Below are positions 51,705-60,104 of a stretch of DNA of 64,000 bases, piece after piece. The notes under the pieces were generated by a model. It saw nothing but the letters and a program-made list of their open reading frames with translations, had not been told where the DNA came from and did not search any database. Source of the DNA: Flavobacterium luteolum (GTDB lineage Bacteria > Bacteroidota > Bacteroidia > Flavobacteriales > Flavobacteriaceae). Location of the stretch: positions 2,046,001 to 2,110,000 of the forward strand of contig NZ_CP114286.1 in NCBI RefSeq assembly GCF_027111275.1. Direction: 5' to 3'. The position numbers were made by a program, and so were the translations under genes. The stretch's first letter is position 1, and the number at the start of each line of letters is the position of its first letter.

Positions 51705-53888
51705 TTATTCTGCTCTTCTTAAAAAGTGAAAATCAAGTTGTTTTTTCACTAAGTCAGCATTTTTTACTTTTACATAAATTTCGTCTCCCAATTGCAATAG
51801 ACGGTTTGAAGTAGCTCCAACCAAAGCATATTGTCTTTCATCAAAAGTATAGTAATCTTCTTTTATTTCTCTGATTCTTACCATTCCTTCGCATTTATTA
51901 GAAACGATTTCAACATAAATTCCCCATTCGGTAACACCAGAAATAACACCAAGGAATTCTTCGTCCTGATGATCCTGCATGTATTTAACCTGCATGTATT
52001 TAATACTATCTCGCTCAGCATTTGTTGCTAAGTTTTCCATGTTTGAACAATGCAGAGATTTGGTTTCGTAAGTTTCTTCGTCTACAGAAGCTCCTCCGTC
52101 CAAATAATACTGCAACAAACGGTGTACCATAACGTCTGGATAACGACGAATTGGCGAAGTGAAATGGCTGTAATAATCAAAAGCTAAACCATAATGACCA
52201 ATATTATCAGTCGAATATTTGGCTTTACTCATACTTCTAATAGCAAGAGTATCAATAAGATTTTGTTCTTTCTTACCATTTACTTCTTCCATCAAAGCGT
52301 TTATTGATTTTGCTATATCACCTTTTGTTCTAAAATCAATCTTATAACCAAACTTAGCAATTACAGTCTGCATTGCAACAAGTTTATCTTCATTTGGTTC
52401 ATCGTGAATACGGTAAACAAACGTTTTCTTTTGTTTTCCAATATATTCTGCTACTTTTCTGTTAGCCAAAAGCATAAATTCTTCAATCAAATGATTCGCA
52501 TCTTTTGATATTTTAAAATATACTCCTTCTGGTTCTCCTTCTTCGTTAAGATTAAATTTGACTTCAACTTTATCAAAAGAAATGGCGCCTTGCTGCATTC
52601 TTTTCTTTCTTAAAATCTTAGCTAATTCATCTAGTTTTAAGGTTGCTTCCACAATTTCATCTGAAACCACATACGATTCTCCAGTAATAGAAATATCAAC
52701 TGGAATTGTATTATTTCCTTTTGTTTCAATAATATGCTGAGCCTCTTCGTAAGCAAAACGCTGATCTGAATAAATTACAGTTCTTCCAAACCATTGGTTA
52801 ATAACTTGTGCAGTTGGAGAAACTTCAAATACAGCAGAGAAAGTATATTTCTCTTCATTTGGACGTAACGAACACGCAAAGTTAGACAATACTTCTGGAA
52901 GCATTGGCACTACTCTATCTACTAAATAAACTGAAGTAGCTCTTTGATATGCTTCATCATCCAAGATTGTACCTTCTTCTAAATAATACGAAACATCAGC
53001 AATATGAATTCCAATTTCGAAGTTTCCATTTTCTAACTTTTTGAAAGACAAGGCATCATCAAAATCTTTTGCATCTTTTGGATCTATCGTAAACGTTAGC
53101 GTATCACGCATATCACGACGTTTTGCAATCTCAGATTCCTGAATCGAAGTATCTAATTTTTGTGCAAAAACTTCTACTTCAACAGGAAAATCTGCTGGCA
53201 ATCCGTATTCTGCTAAAATAGCATGAATTTCAGTATTATGTTCTCCAGGTTTTCCTAAAACTCGAATTACAGATCCAAACGGACTATCGGCTCTTTTTGG
53301 CCAGTCTTCAATCTTAACCAAAACAACATCACCGTTTTCTGCTTCACCAATTTTATCTTTAGGGATAAAAATATCGGTATACATTTTAGGGTTTGCAGTC
53401 GAAACAAAAGCAAAGTTGGGTTGCATATCAATTACACCTACAAACTCTGTTTTATCTCTTTCTATAACTTCAATTACTTCACCTTCAGGTCTTTTTCCTT
53501 TTCTTCTGTTATAAACGTAGACTTTAACTTTATCTTTATCTAACGCACGATTCAAATTATTGGTCGGAATAAAAACATCTTCTTCAAATTCATCGCAAAT
53601 AAAATATGCCGTTTTTCTGCTCGTCATATCTATCGTTCCTTCGTAGTAATCCTGGCTTATTGCTTTTACTAAGTATTTTCCAGGTTCAGTTTCTATAATC
53701 TTTTTTTGAGCTGCCAGTATTTTTAAATCTTTTATAATCTGGTTTCTGCTTTTAGTATCGTCTAATTCAAGCTTTGCTCCTATCTGTTTATAATTGAATG
53801 GTTTATTAGCATTTTGCGATAAAATCTTAAGTATTTTTCCAGAGAAATCTTTCTCTTTTTTTATCGGCTTTCTAATTTTCTTACTCAT
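51705..53888 (-). CDS. rnr: Ribonuclease R
   Basis: 727 residues. An N-terminal helix-turn-helix (about 15-75) and cold-shock domains (YYEGTIDMTSRKTAYFICDE, FVGVIDMQPNFAFVSTANPK) precede the RNB catalytic domain with TIDPKDAKDFDDALSF (about 270), whose aspartates bind the metal; FTSPIRRYPDVMVHRLLQYY is the diagnostic late motif. The C-terminal S1 domain is FLGVISGVTEWGIYVEIVSN onward. It degrades structured RNA 3' to 5' and helps in rRNA and tmRNA turnover. First gene of a three-gene set. Confidence 0.95.
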   Translation of the reverse strand: MSKKIRKPIKKEKDFSGKILKILSQNANKPFNYKQIGAKLELDDTKSRNQIIKDLKILAAQKKIIETEPGKYLVKAISQDYYEGTIDMTSRKTAYFICDEFEEDVFIPTNNLNRALDKDKVKVYVYNRRKGKRPEGEVIEVIERDKTEFVGVIDMQPNFAFVSTANPKMYTDIFIPKDKIGEAENGDVVLVKIEDWPKRADSPFGSVIRVLGKPGEHNTEIHAILAEYGLPADFPVEVEVFAQKLDTSIQESEIAKRRDMRDTLTFTIDPKDAKDFDDALSFKKLENGNFEIGIHIADVSYYLEEGTILDDEAYQRATSVYLVDRVVPMLPEVLSNFACSLRPNEEKYTFSAVFEVSPTAQVINQWFGRTVIYSDQRFAYEEAQHIIETKGNNTIPVDISITGESYVVSDEIVEATLKLDELAKILRKKRMQQGAISFDKVEVKFNLNEEGEPEGVYFKISKDANHLIEEFMLLANRKVAEYIGKQKKTFVYRIHDEPNEDKLVAMQTVIAKFGYKIDFRTKGDIAKSINALMEEVNGKKEQNLIDTLAIRSMSKAKYSTDNIGHYGLAFDYYSHFTSPIRRYPDVMVHRLLQYYLDGGASVDEETYETKSLHCSNMENLATNAERDSIKYMQVKYMQDHQDEEFLGVISGVTEWGIYVEIVSNKCEGMVRIREIKEDYYTFDERQYALVGATSNRLLQLGDEIYVKVKNADLVKKQLDFHFLRRAE

Positions 53889-53998
53889 ATATCTTTTCTT
53901 ATAAGGTTTAAAATTACAAATAAGAAATCAGATTATAGATTTTAACAATTAGAATTATTAAAATTATAACTTTTCGTACATTTACAAAAACAGCCTTT

Positions 53999-54232
53999 AT
54001 GGAAAGCTTTCAAACCATCGCCGTATTCAATTATCAGCACGAAACAGTGGTTCTCAAACACTTACTGGAACAAGAAGGAATCCCTTATTTTTTTGAAAAC
54101 GAAATGACACTTTCTGTCGTTCCTTTATACTCAGCGGCACTGGGCGGAATCAAACTCAAAGTACATCCAAACGATTTCGAGGAAGTCCAACAAATTCTGG
54201 ACAATCTCAACAATCCTCTCAAAATCGTCTGA
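53999..54232 (+). CDS. DUF2007-like small protein
   Basis: 77 residues, one domain. SFQTIAVFNYQHETVVLKHL then LEQEGIPYFFENEMT and GGIKLKVHPNDFEEVQQIL are the DUF2007 pattern: a beta-alpha start in which a short helix follows the first strand. The family has been called a putative signal-transduction domain on weak grounds; no catalytic residues are known. It points away from rnr with 110 bases between, stands alone and has no obvious terminator. Confidence 0.8.
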   Translation: MESFQTIAVFNYQHETVVLKHLLEQEGIPYFFENEMTLSVVPLYSAALGGIKLKVHPNDFEEVQQILDNLNNPLKIV

Positions 54233-54483
54233 AACAAGATTCAAAAACAAATTCAAATCAAGAGTAAAATTCAAATTAAATTTTTTTTTTTTCCTTTTCA
54301 ACCTTTTTTAGTTTTCAACATATATTAAATACAATAAAAAAGATTTTTAAAAATTTAAAAAAATTTGTTGGTTATTATAGTGTGTTAATATGTCGAATAA
54401 ATTTATTTTTAAAAGTATTGAAATGAAGTTTCTCTTAGTTATTCTGAGTTATCAACATAGTTATTTTTAGTTAAAATACTTAT

Positions 54484-54711
54484 TTATAAGACTTTTTGTA
54501 TTTTAATTAACAACGGTTGACAACCAAAATTGAATTGATTTTGTAGATAAGTTGATATGTTGATTTCTGTTGAAAATGGTATTTTTGATATTGATAACTT
54601 TTCCAAAAATTCACGAAACTTTTCTTGCATATTTAAATCCAGTTTTGGATTAAGCATTTTTTCGAAACAACCAAAAAAAACTTCTAATTTTCTTTTCGAA
54701 CTTATTAACAT
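54484..54711 (-). CDS. Candidate 75-residue protein, unknown
   Basis: The ORF begins MLISSKRKLEVFFGCFEKML and ends QPLLIKIQKVL; it has mixed charged helix composition, not the F/I/N/K bias of chance AT-rich frames. On the minus strand TTTG (54754-54751), 19 bases, TAACTTTA (54731-54724) matches the flavobacterial promoter at all but the last base, 12 bases before the ATG. There is no recognisable domain and no neighbour in an operon. It could still be chance. Confidence 0.42.
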   Translation of the reverse strand: MLISSKRKLEVFFGCFEKMLNPKLDLNMQEKFREFLEKLSISKIPFSTEINISTYLQNQFNFGCQPLLIKIQKVL

Positions 54712-54723
54712 TTTCTGTTAACT

Positions 54724-54754
54724 TAAAGTTAATTGAATATCAAGCAATTACAAA
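54724..54754 (-). promoter_or_regulatory. Promoter of the 75-codon ORF
   Basis: TTTG, 19 bases, TAACTTTA on the minus strand; one mismatch in the -7 box. Confidence 0.45.
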
Positions 54755-55037
54755 CTGCTATTAACACCTCAAAATTTTAACAAATATTCTGTTTATTCTT
54801 CATTGATTGTGAGATAGTTATAGACTTATTAAAATTGTTAATAACTGATAAGGTTTTGACAGTAAGATAGTTGTAAAATGAGAGTTTTCGTAACGAATTT
54901 ACGAATGTATACTAATTATAAATCGGTTTGTTGATATAGTATCTATAAAGAAAAAAATTTGTGAAAATTAGCCTAATTCGTGGCGAACATCTATTTATTA
55001 AGTAAATTTGCATAACACAACTTAATAGTATAGAAAA

Positions 55038-55469
55038 ATGAAAATTTCGATAGGAAACGACCACGCAGGACCAGAATATAAAAAAGCAATTGTTGAAATG
55101 CTTAAAGCTAGAGGATATGAGGTAACAAATTATGGAACAGATACTGATGCTTCTGTAGATTATCCAGATTTCGGGCATCCAGTTGCCAATGATGTATCTG
55201 AAGGAAAAGCAGATTTTGGAATCGTAATCTGCGGAAGTGGTAACGGAATTGCAATGACTGTTAATAAACATCCGAAAGTGAGAGCTGGATTATGCTGGAC
55301 TAAAGAAATTGCGTATTTAACACGTTTACACAATGATGCCAATATTGTGAGTATTCCAGCGAGATTTACATCTATTCATCAAGCTGTTGAAATCGTTGAA
55401 ACTTTCCTTGATACAGCGTTTGAAGGCGGAAGGCATCAAAATAGAGTGAACAAAATTGCTTGTTCTTAA
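55038..55469 (+). CDS. rpiB: Ribose-5-phosphate isomerase B
   Basis: 143 residues. SIGNDHAGPEYKKAIVEML (about 3-21), VDYPDFGHPVANDV and GIVICGSGNGIAMTVNKHP (about 61-79) hold the conserved aspartate, histidine and the active-site cysteine of the LacAB/RpiB family; RAGLCWTKEIAYLTRLHNDA and IVETFLDTAFEGGRHQNRV close it. It interconverts ribose-5-phosphate and ribulose-5-phosphate in the pentose-phosphate pathway. It stands alone; rnr lies about 1.1 kb to the left on the other strand. Confidence 0.95.
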   Translation: MKISIGNDHAGPEYKKAIVEMLKARGYEVTNYGTDTDASVDYPDFGHPVANDVSEGKADFGIVICGSGNGIAMTVNKHPKVRAGLCWTKEIAYLTRLHNDANIVSIPARFTSIHQAVEIVETFLDTAFEGGRHQNRVNKIACS

Positions 55470-55486
55470 AAAGTCAAAAAAAATTC

Positions 55487-55499
55487 GGTGCTTCGCACC
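55487..55499 (+). other. Small GC-rich stem-loop after rpiB
   Basis: GGTGC-TTC-GCACC lies 17 bases after the rpiB stop, before the main terminator. It may protect the rpiB 3' end; a weak call. Confidence 0.4.
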
Positions 55500-55516
55500 T
55501 ATTATAAATAAAACAC

Positions 55517-55551
55517 ACCGGGCCGATTTTTTAATTTGTCCGGTTTTTTAT
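55517..55551 (+). terminator. Terminator after rpiB
   Basis: ACCGGGC (55517-55523) pairs with GTCCGGT (55538-55544) with one G-U pair, followed by a T run. Confidence 0.75.
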
Positions 55552-55624
55552 TTAAATATTTGTAATTCAGTTATTTAAGTTTGTATAAAAACGGTAGTTT
55601 TCGAGTTATCAACAATGTTAATAT

Positions 55625-55894
55625 CTACTTTTTGTAATTTAATAAGGCAATTATAAGCGCTACTTGAATTATCAAAATCAGAACAAACTTTACAATAAAA
55701 GAAGTTTTACTCGTTTTATGTTTAAATAATAACATTGCTGTTAATAGCCCAGGAGTTCCGCTGATAAGTTGCAGAAAGAATAACGTATTTTCGGGAATTC
55801 GTCTTTTATTTTTTCTAGCCCTATTTTTATCATAACCAGCGAGAATAAAAACAAGTATGTTAACAATTAAAAAATAGAGTAAAAAAAATTTCAT
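55625..55894 (-). CDS. DUF1294 small membrane protein
   Basis: 89 residues. The first helix (about 2-18) is followed by AGYDKNRARKNKRRIPENTL and then FFLQLISGTPGLLTAMLLFK; the order Y-D-K-x-x-A then R-R-I-P-E is the DUF1294 signature. Two or three membrane helices are predicted. Function unknown. It is isolated: rpiB ends to the left on the other strand and tex starts 118 bases to the right. Confidence 0.82.
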   Translation of the reverse strand: MKFFLLYFLIVNILVFILAGYDKNRARKNKRRIPENTLFFLQLISGTPGLLTAMLLFKHKTSKTSFIVKFVLILIIQVALIIALLNYKK

Positions 55895-56011
55895 AGGCTT
55901 AAAATTAGAAACAAAGATATTATTTTAGCCAAATGTTTGATCAATTTACAAGATTGTTTTAACAAGTAAATTATATCAACTTATAATTAAGAATTTATTT
56001 CATTAAAAAGT

Positions 56012-58135
56012 ATGACTAATATTCAATTCATTGCCAAGTCTGTTCAGGCACCCGCTGTCAGCATTCAAAACACAGTAAAATTATTAGAAGAAGATTGTAC
56101 GATTCCGTTTATTTCGCGTTACCGAAAAGACTCTACCGGAAATCTTGATGAAACTGTAATTGAGCAGATTGCAAAACTTCAAAAAGATTATGATACACTT
56201 ATTAAACGTAAAGAAGCCGTTTTAAAATCTATTGAAGAGCAAAAGGCGCTTACGCCAGAATTGAAGAAAAAGATTGAAGATAGTTTTGATTTACAGGAAA
56301 TCGAAGATTTTTATCTTCCGTATAAAAAGAAGAAAAAAACAAAAGCCGATGTGGCACGTGAATTTGGTTTGGAGCCATTGGCAAAACTGATTATATCTGA
56401 AAGTGACTCAGATATCGATTTTATTTCGACACAATACATTAATGAAAATGTTATTAACGAAGAAGCCGCTATTCAAGGCGCAAGAGATATTGTAGCAGAA
56501 TGGATTAACGAAAATATTTACGTTCGTAAACAATTAAGAAGATTGTTTCAACGCAAAGCAACGATCACTACAAAAGTGGTTAAAAAGAAAGCCGAAGAAG
56601 AAGGCGCACAAAAATTTAACCAATATTTTGATTGGGAAGAACCTTTAACAAAAGCTCCCGCACACCGTTTATTGGCAATGCTTCGTGCTGAAAATGAAGG
56701 TTTTATCAAAATGAAAATCGATGTTGATATTGATGATGCTTACGACGTTATTGACGAAATTATCATTAAAAAACAAAACAATTCAACAGCTCATTTGCAA
56801 CTAGCAATTGAAGACAGTTACAAACGTTTATTAAATCCAGCAATTGGAAACGAAACGTTACAAGAAGCAAAAGCAAAAGCCGATGCAAATTCAATCCAGG
56901 TTTTTGCCAACAATTTAGGTCAGTTATTATTGGCTCCACCGTTGGGAGAAAAACGTATTTTGGCAATTGATCCAGGATTTAGAAGTGGTTGTAAAGTGGT
57001 TTGTCTGGACGAAAAAGGCGATTTATTATACAACGAAACGATTTATCCACATGCGCCTCAAAATGAGGAATCAATGGCGATCAAGAAAATCCGTTCGATG
57101 GTAAATGCGTATCAAATTGATGCCATTTCTATCGGAAACGGAACTGCTTCTCGCGAAACTGAATTTTTCATCAAAAAAATCGCATTTGACAAACCAGTTC
57201 AGGTTTTTGTGGTTTCTGAGGCAGGAGCATCGGTATATTCAGCATCAAAAATTGCGAGAGAAGAGTTTCCGAATTATGATGTAACGGTTCGTGGTTCGGT
57301 TTCTATTGGACGACGACTTTCAGATCCGTTGGCCGAATTGGTAAAAATCGATCCGAAAGCGATTGGAGTAGGGCAGTATCAACACGATGTTGACCAAACT
57401 AAGTTAAAAGAAGAATTGGACAGCACGGTTATTCGTTGCGTGAACTCGGTTGGAATCAATATTAACACTGCAAGTAAACATTTATTAAGTTATGTGAGTG
57501 GAATCGGGGAGAAGCTGGCCGAAAACATTGTACAATATCGTTCTGAAAACGGACCTTTTGAAGATAGAAAACAGTTGAAAAAAGTGCCACGTTTAGGTGA
57601 TAAAGCGTATCAGCAAGGAGCGGCGTTTATCAGAATTACAAATGCTAAAAATCCGCTGGATAATTCGGCGGTGCATCCAGAGGCTTATTCAGTTGTTGAA
57701 AAGATGGCTAAAGATTTGAATATTTCTCTGAATGATTTAATTGCAAACAAAGAAAAAACAGCCCTTATTAAGCCAGAAAAATATGTTACACCAGAAATTG
57801 GTTTGCTTACGCTGAAAGATATCATTAAGGAGCTTGAAAAGCCGGGATTAGATCCAAGAAAGTCGGCTAAGGTTTTTGAATTTGATGCGAATGTAAAATC
57901 GATTAAAGACGTGAAAACTGGAATGATATTACCAGGTATTGTTAATAACATTACCAATTTCGGCTGTTTTGTTGACATCGGAATCAAAGAAAGCGGTTTA
58001 GTGCATATTTCGCAGTTAAAAGCTGGATTTGTGAGCGATGTAAACGAAGTGGTAAAATTACACCAGCATGTTGATGTGAAAGTGACTGAGGTTGATGAAG
58101 ATAGAAAGAGAATTCAGCTGACGATGGTGCTTTAA
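56012..58135 (+). CDS. tex: Tex-family RNA-binding transcription accessory protein
   Basis: 707 residues. The Tex N-terminal helical region includes CTIPFISRYRKDSTGNLDET, followed by the YqgF-like core (ILAIDPGFRSGCKVVCLDEK at about 317-336), helix-hairpin-helix units (NINTASKHLLSYVSGIGEKL, then ENIVQYRSENGPFEDRKQLK) and a C-terminal S1 domain (GMILPGIVNNITNFGCFVDI). This is the complete Tex order. Tex proteins bind nucleic acids and interact with the transcription machinery. It is followed by a strong terminator. Confidence 0.94.
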   Translation: MTNIQFIAKSVQAPAVSIQNTVKLLEEDCTIPFISRYRKDSTGNLDETVIEQIAKLQKDYDTLIKRKEAVLKSIEEQKALTPELKKKIEDSFDLQEIEDFYLPYKKKKKTKADVAREFGLEPLAKLIISESDSDIDFISTQYINENVINEEAAIQGARDIVAEWINENIYVRKQLRRLFQRKATITTKVVKKKAEEEGAQKFNQYFDWEEPLTKAPAHRLLAMLRAENEGFIKMKIDVDIDDAYDVIDEIIIKKQNNSTAHLQLAIEDSYKRLLNPAIGNETLQEAKAKADANSIQVFANNLGQLLLAPPLGEKRILAIDPGFRSGCKVVCLDEKGDLLYNETIYPHAPQNEESMAIKKIRSMVNAYQIDAISIGNGTASRETEFFIKKIAFDKPVQVFVVSEAGASVYSASKIAREEFPNYDVTVRGSVSIGRRLSDPLAELVKIDPKAIGVGQYQHDVDQTKLKEELDSTVIRCVNSVGININTASKHLLSYVSGIGEKLAENIVQYRSENGPFEDRKQLKKVPRLGDKAYQQGAAFIRITNAKNPLDNSAVHPEAYSVVEKMAKDLNISLNDLIANKEKTALIKPEKYVTPEIGLLTLKDIIKELEKPGLDPRKSAKVFEFDANVKSIKDVKTGMILPGIVNNITNFGCFVDIGIKESGLVHISQLKAGFVSDVNEVVKLHQHVDVKVTEVDEDRKRIQLTMVL

Positions 58136-58185
58136 GAAAATTTCTAATTTTCGAAATTCTAAATTCTGGAATTTTTAGATAAAAA

Positions 58186-58227
58186 AAACTCACAAATTGC
58201 AAATCGCAATTTGTGAGTTTTTTATTT
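58186..58227 (+). terminator. Terminator of tex
   Basis: AAACTCACAAATTGC (58186-58200) pairs perfectly with GCAATTTGTGAGTTT (58206-58220), then a T-rich tail. Confidence 0.88.
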
Positions 58228-58259
58228 CTATTTTACTGATATTAATACTTACGAAATAA

Positions 58260-58267
58260 TATATTTG
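58260..58267 (+). promoter_or_regulatory. -7 box of the 214-residue exported-protein gene
   Basis: TATATTTG, an exact TAnnTTTG, 23 bases before the ATG at 58291. The best -33 partner is CTG at 58236-58238. Confidence 0.45.
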
Positions 58268-58290
58268 TAGGAAATTTTAAACCCCAAGTT

Positions 58291-58935
58291 ATGAAAAAAA
58301 GCATTTTAATTTTAATTACCCTTTTATTCTCCTCTATCGGCCACGCTAATTTTTACAAAGTTATTTTGTACATGGAAGATGGAACAAAAAAAACAGGTCT
58401 TGCTGAATTGGTAAAGAGTGAAGACTCTAAAATAACTTTCAAAACAGATGAAAGCGCTAAAAAAGAAAAAATAGCAAGCGTAGAAGTAAAGAAAATAGAA
58501 TATTTTGATGAAGAAGAATGCATCACAACAGTAGAAGCATTGTATGCAACGACAGCAAACATTTTGACAGGAAAATTTTCGAAATCTAAAAAGAAATTAT
58601 GGTTTAATGTTATTTATAACAAGGATGTTAAAATCGGCGTTATTCGTGATGCGGGAACTATAAGGCCAAATGCTGGAGGAACCAGTACAATTGTAAGTTC
58701 ATCGAGTAGTTCGTATTTTTTTGGAAATAAAAACAGTGATGCTTTGGTTTTTGGATATTTTACAACTGCCAATACCGTGGGAGCAATAGGAACAGAATCG
58801 CTATTAAGAAAAATGTCAAGAGAAGCTTTTTCAGATTGTCCAAAGCTTATAGAGGCAATTGCAAAAGAAGATTTTAAACTTCAAACTTTGTTAGAACAAT
58901 TGGTTACAATTTTCGAAAAAGTTAAATGCAAATAA
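58291..58935 (+). CDS. Exported protein, unknown function
   Basis: 214 residues. MKKSILILITLLFSSIGHA then NFYK is a signal peptide. The N-terminal half is beta-rich (FYKVILYMEDGTKKTGLAEL and KITFKTDESAKKEKIASVEV) with the rhythm seen in small exported SH3-like domains. A glycine/serine block (GGTSTIVSSSSSSYFF) precedes a helical tail with DCPKLIEAIAKEDFKLQTLL and paired cysteines near the end. I recognise no function. It stands alone between two strong terminators. Confidence 0.72.
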   Translation: MKKSILILITLLFSSIGHANFYKVILYMEDGTKKTGLAELVKSEDSKITFKTDESAKKEKIASVEVKKIEYFDEEECITTVEALYATTANILTGKFSKSKKKLWFNVIYNKDVKIGVIRDAGTIRPNAGGTSTIVSSSSSSYFFGNKNSDALVFGYFTTANTVGAIGTESLLRKMSREAFSDCPKLIEAIAKEDFKLQTLLEQLVTIFEKVKCK

Positions 58936-58945
58936 TAACAAATAG

Positions 58946-58986
58946 AAACTCCCAAATTACGAATTGTAGTTTGGGAGTTTTTATTT
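58946..58986 (+). terminator. Terminator of the exported-protein gene
   Basis: AAACTCCCAAATTAC (58946-58960) pairs with GTAGTTTGGGAGTTT (58966-58980) with one G-U-type mismatch, then T residues. It resembles the tex and tatA terminators. Confidence 0.85.
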
Positions 58987-59140
58987 TAAAAAACAATTTC
59001 TGAAAACAACGAAATAAATGTAGCCAATCAGTCAAGAGGCATTTATTTTGTAAAAATATCCAATACGAAAAGGCATCACGAAAAGCGAGTTTTTCATATC
59101 TAAAATTTGGAATTCTACAAATAGGAATTTTTCGATATAA

Positions 59141-59176
59141 AAAAATCCCAAACTACAATTGTAATTTGGGACTTAA
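59141..59176 (-). terminator. Terminator of tatA
   Basis: The stretch 59146-59171 (TCCCAAACTACAATTG... ending AATTTGGGA) is a near-perfect palindrome, with a U-rich run on the minus strand. Its arms are close to those of the 58946 terminator. Confidence 0.75.
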
Positions 59177-59193
59177 TAATTTTTTCGAATTTC

Positions 59194-59373
59194 TTATTTT
59201 GTTTCTTCTTCTTGTTTTTTAGAAGCAGCAGGTTGATCGTCTTTAGCAGCGTTTTTAAATTCCTTAATTCCACTTCCTAAACCTTTCATTAATTCTGGAA
59301 TTTTTTTACCTCCAAAAAGTAATATCACAATACCTACGATAACAAGGATTTCTGTAAGACCTAATCTTCCCAT
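59194..59373 (-). CDS. tatA: Twin-arginine translocase subunit TatA/TatE
   Basis: 59 residues. [20 protein letters not shown] then [20 protein letters not shown] is the TatA signature: a short membrane helix ending in FGGKKIPEL, then an amphipathic helix and an acidic/basic tail (KKQEEETK). TatA forms the pore part of the system that exports folded proteins. tatB/tatC are not in the window. It faces away from the M23-N-like gene; a palindrome terminator follows it. Confidence 0.92.
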   Translation of the reverse strand: MGRLGLTEILVIVGIVILLFGGKKIPELMKGLGSGIKEFKNAAKDDQPAASKKQEEETK

Positions 59374-59586
59374 GACTAATATATTTAATGCCGAAGCAAA
59401 TTGTTTTTCTTAATTATTCCGCAAAGGTATATAGAAATATACGAAATAGAAGTATTTTTAGTTTAAAATATTTGTATTAAACCGCGTTAAATATTTTATA
59501 AAATCGTAAATTATAGCTCTTCATGAAATTTTTTGAATAAATATCATGATGATTAATTATTATATTTGCTAGCATAAAGAAGGATA

Positions 59587-60093
59587 ATGAATAAAAAAAA
59601 GAAAAAGGATTTTAGAAAAAAACTGTTCATTAAAAACCGATTAGTAATTTTAAATGAAGACACTTTTGAAGAGATATTTTCTTTTAGGCTTACTTTAATG
59701 AATGTCTTTGTAACGTTTACTTTGGGTGGAATATTTCTAATTTTGGTTACTACTTTTATCATTGCTTTTACACCCCTTCGCGAATTTATTCCTGGATATT
59801 CTTCGACAGAATTGAAACGAAATGCTACAAGACTAGCAATTAAATCAGATTCTTTAGAAACGGCTTTAAAACAGAATGAAATTTATATAAAAGGAATTCA
59901 GAAAGTTTTGAAGGGAGAATTGGAATATTCAAAATTTAATAAAGATTCTATATTAGCAGAATCGGTTGAGGATGCTTCAGATGTAAATATGAAAGCATCT
60001 GATGCTGAAATAAAACTGAGAGAAGATGTAGCTGAAACTGAAAAAGAGCTGAAGGTGAAATCTCAGGACAAAAAGAAAAGTGATAAAAAATAA
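59587..60093 (+). CDS. Membrane protein resembling the N-terminus of an M23 peptidase, catalytic domain absent
   Basis: 168 residues. A basic start (MNKKKKKDFRKKLFIKNRLV), one membrane helix at about 43-64 (LGGIFLILVTTFIIAFTPLR) and a following helix with TELKRNATRLAIKSDSLETA match the head of Flavobacteriia M23-type envelope peptidases, which usually continue to a LytM domain. Here it ends in a charged tail (ETEKELKVKSQDKKKSDKK) with no HxxxD or HxH metal motif. It is therefore either a stand-alone relative or a shortened form. It ends 11 bases before the GH3 gene, so the two may be co-transcribed. Confidence 0.68.
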   Translation: MNKKKKKDFRKKLFIKNRLVILNEDTFEEIFSFRLTLMNVFVTFTLGGIFLILVTTFIIAFTPLREFIPGYSSTELKRNATRLAIKSDSLETALKQNEIYIKGIQKVLKGELEYSKFNKDSILAESVEDASDVNMKASDAEIKLREDVAETEKELKVKSQDKKKSDKK

Positions 60094-60104
60094 TACCACT
60101 GAAA

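Larger units (their letters stand above)
54233..55037. other. 800-bp AT-rich gap before rpiB
   Basis: AT-rich DNA with TTATCAACA-like words (for example near 54452) that are one base off a DnaA box. It holds one plausible minus-strand small ORF (54484-54711), listed separately. I see no tRNA or strong hairpin. A TAAATTTG box at 55003-55010, 27 bases before rpiB, matches the -7 consensus but has no clear TTG partner. Confidence 0.45.

Noticed and set aside
54452..54460. TTATCAACA as a DnaA box marking an origin
   Set aside because: One mismatch, only scattered copies, and such words are common in this AT-rich genome.
54912..55271. Minus-strand ORF over rpiB
   Set aside because: Shadow of rpiB, whose catalytic motifs are intact on the other strand.
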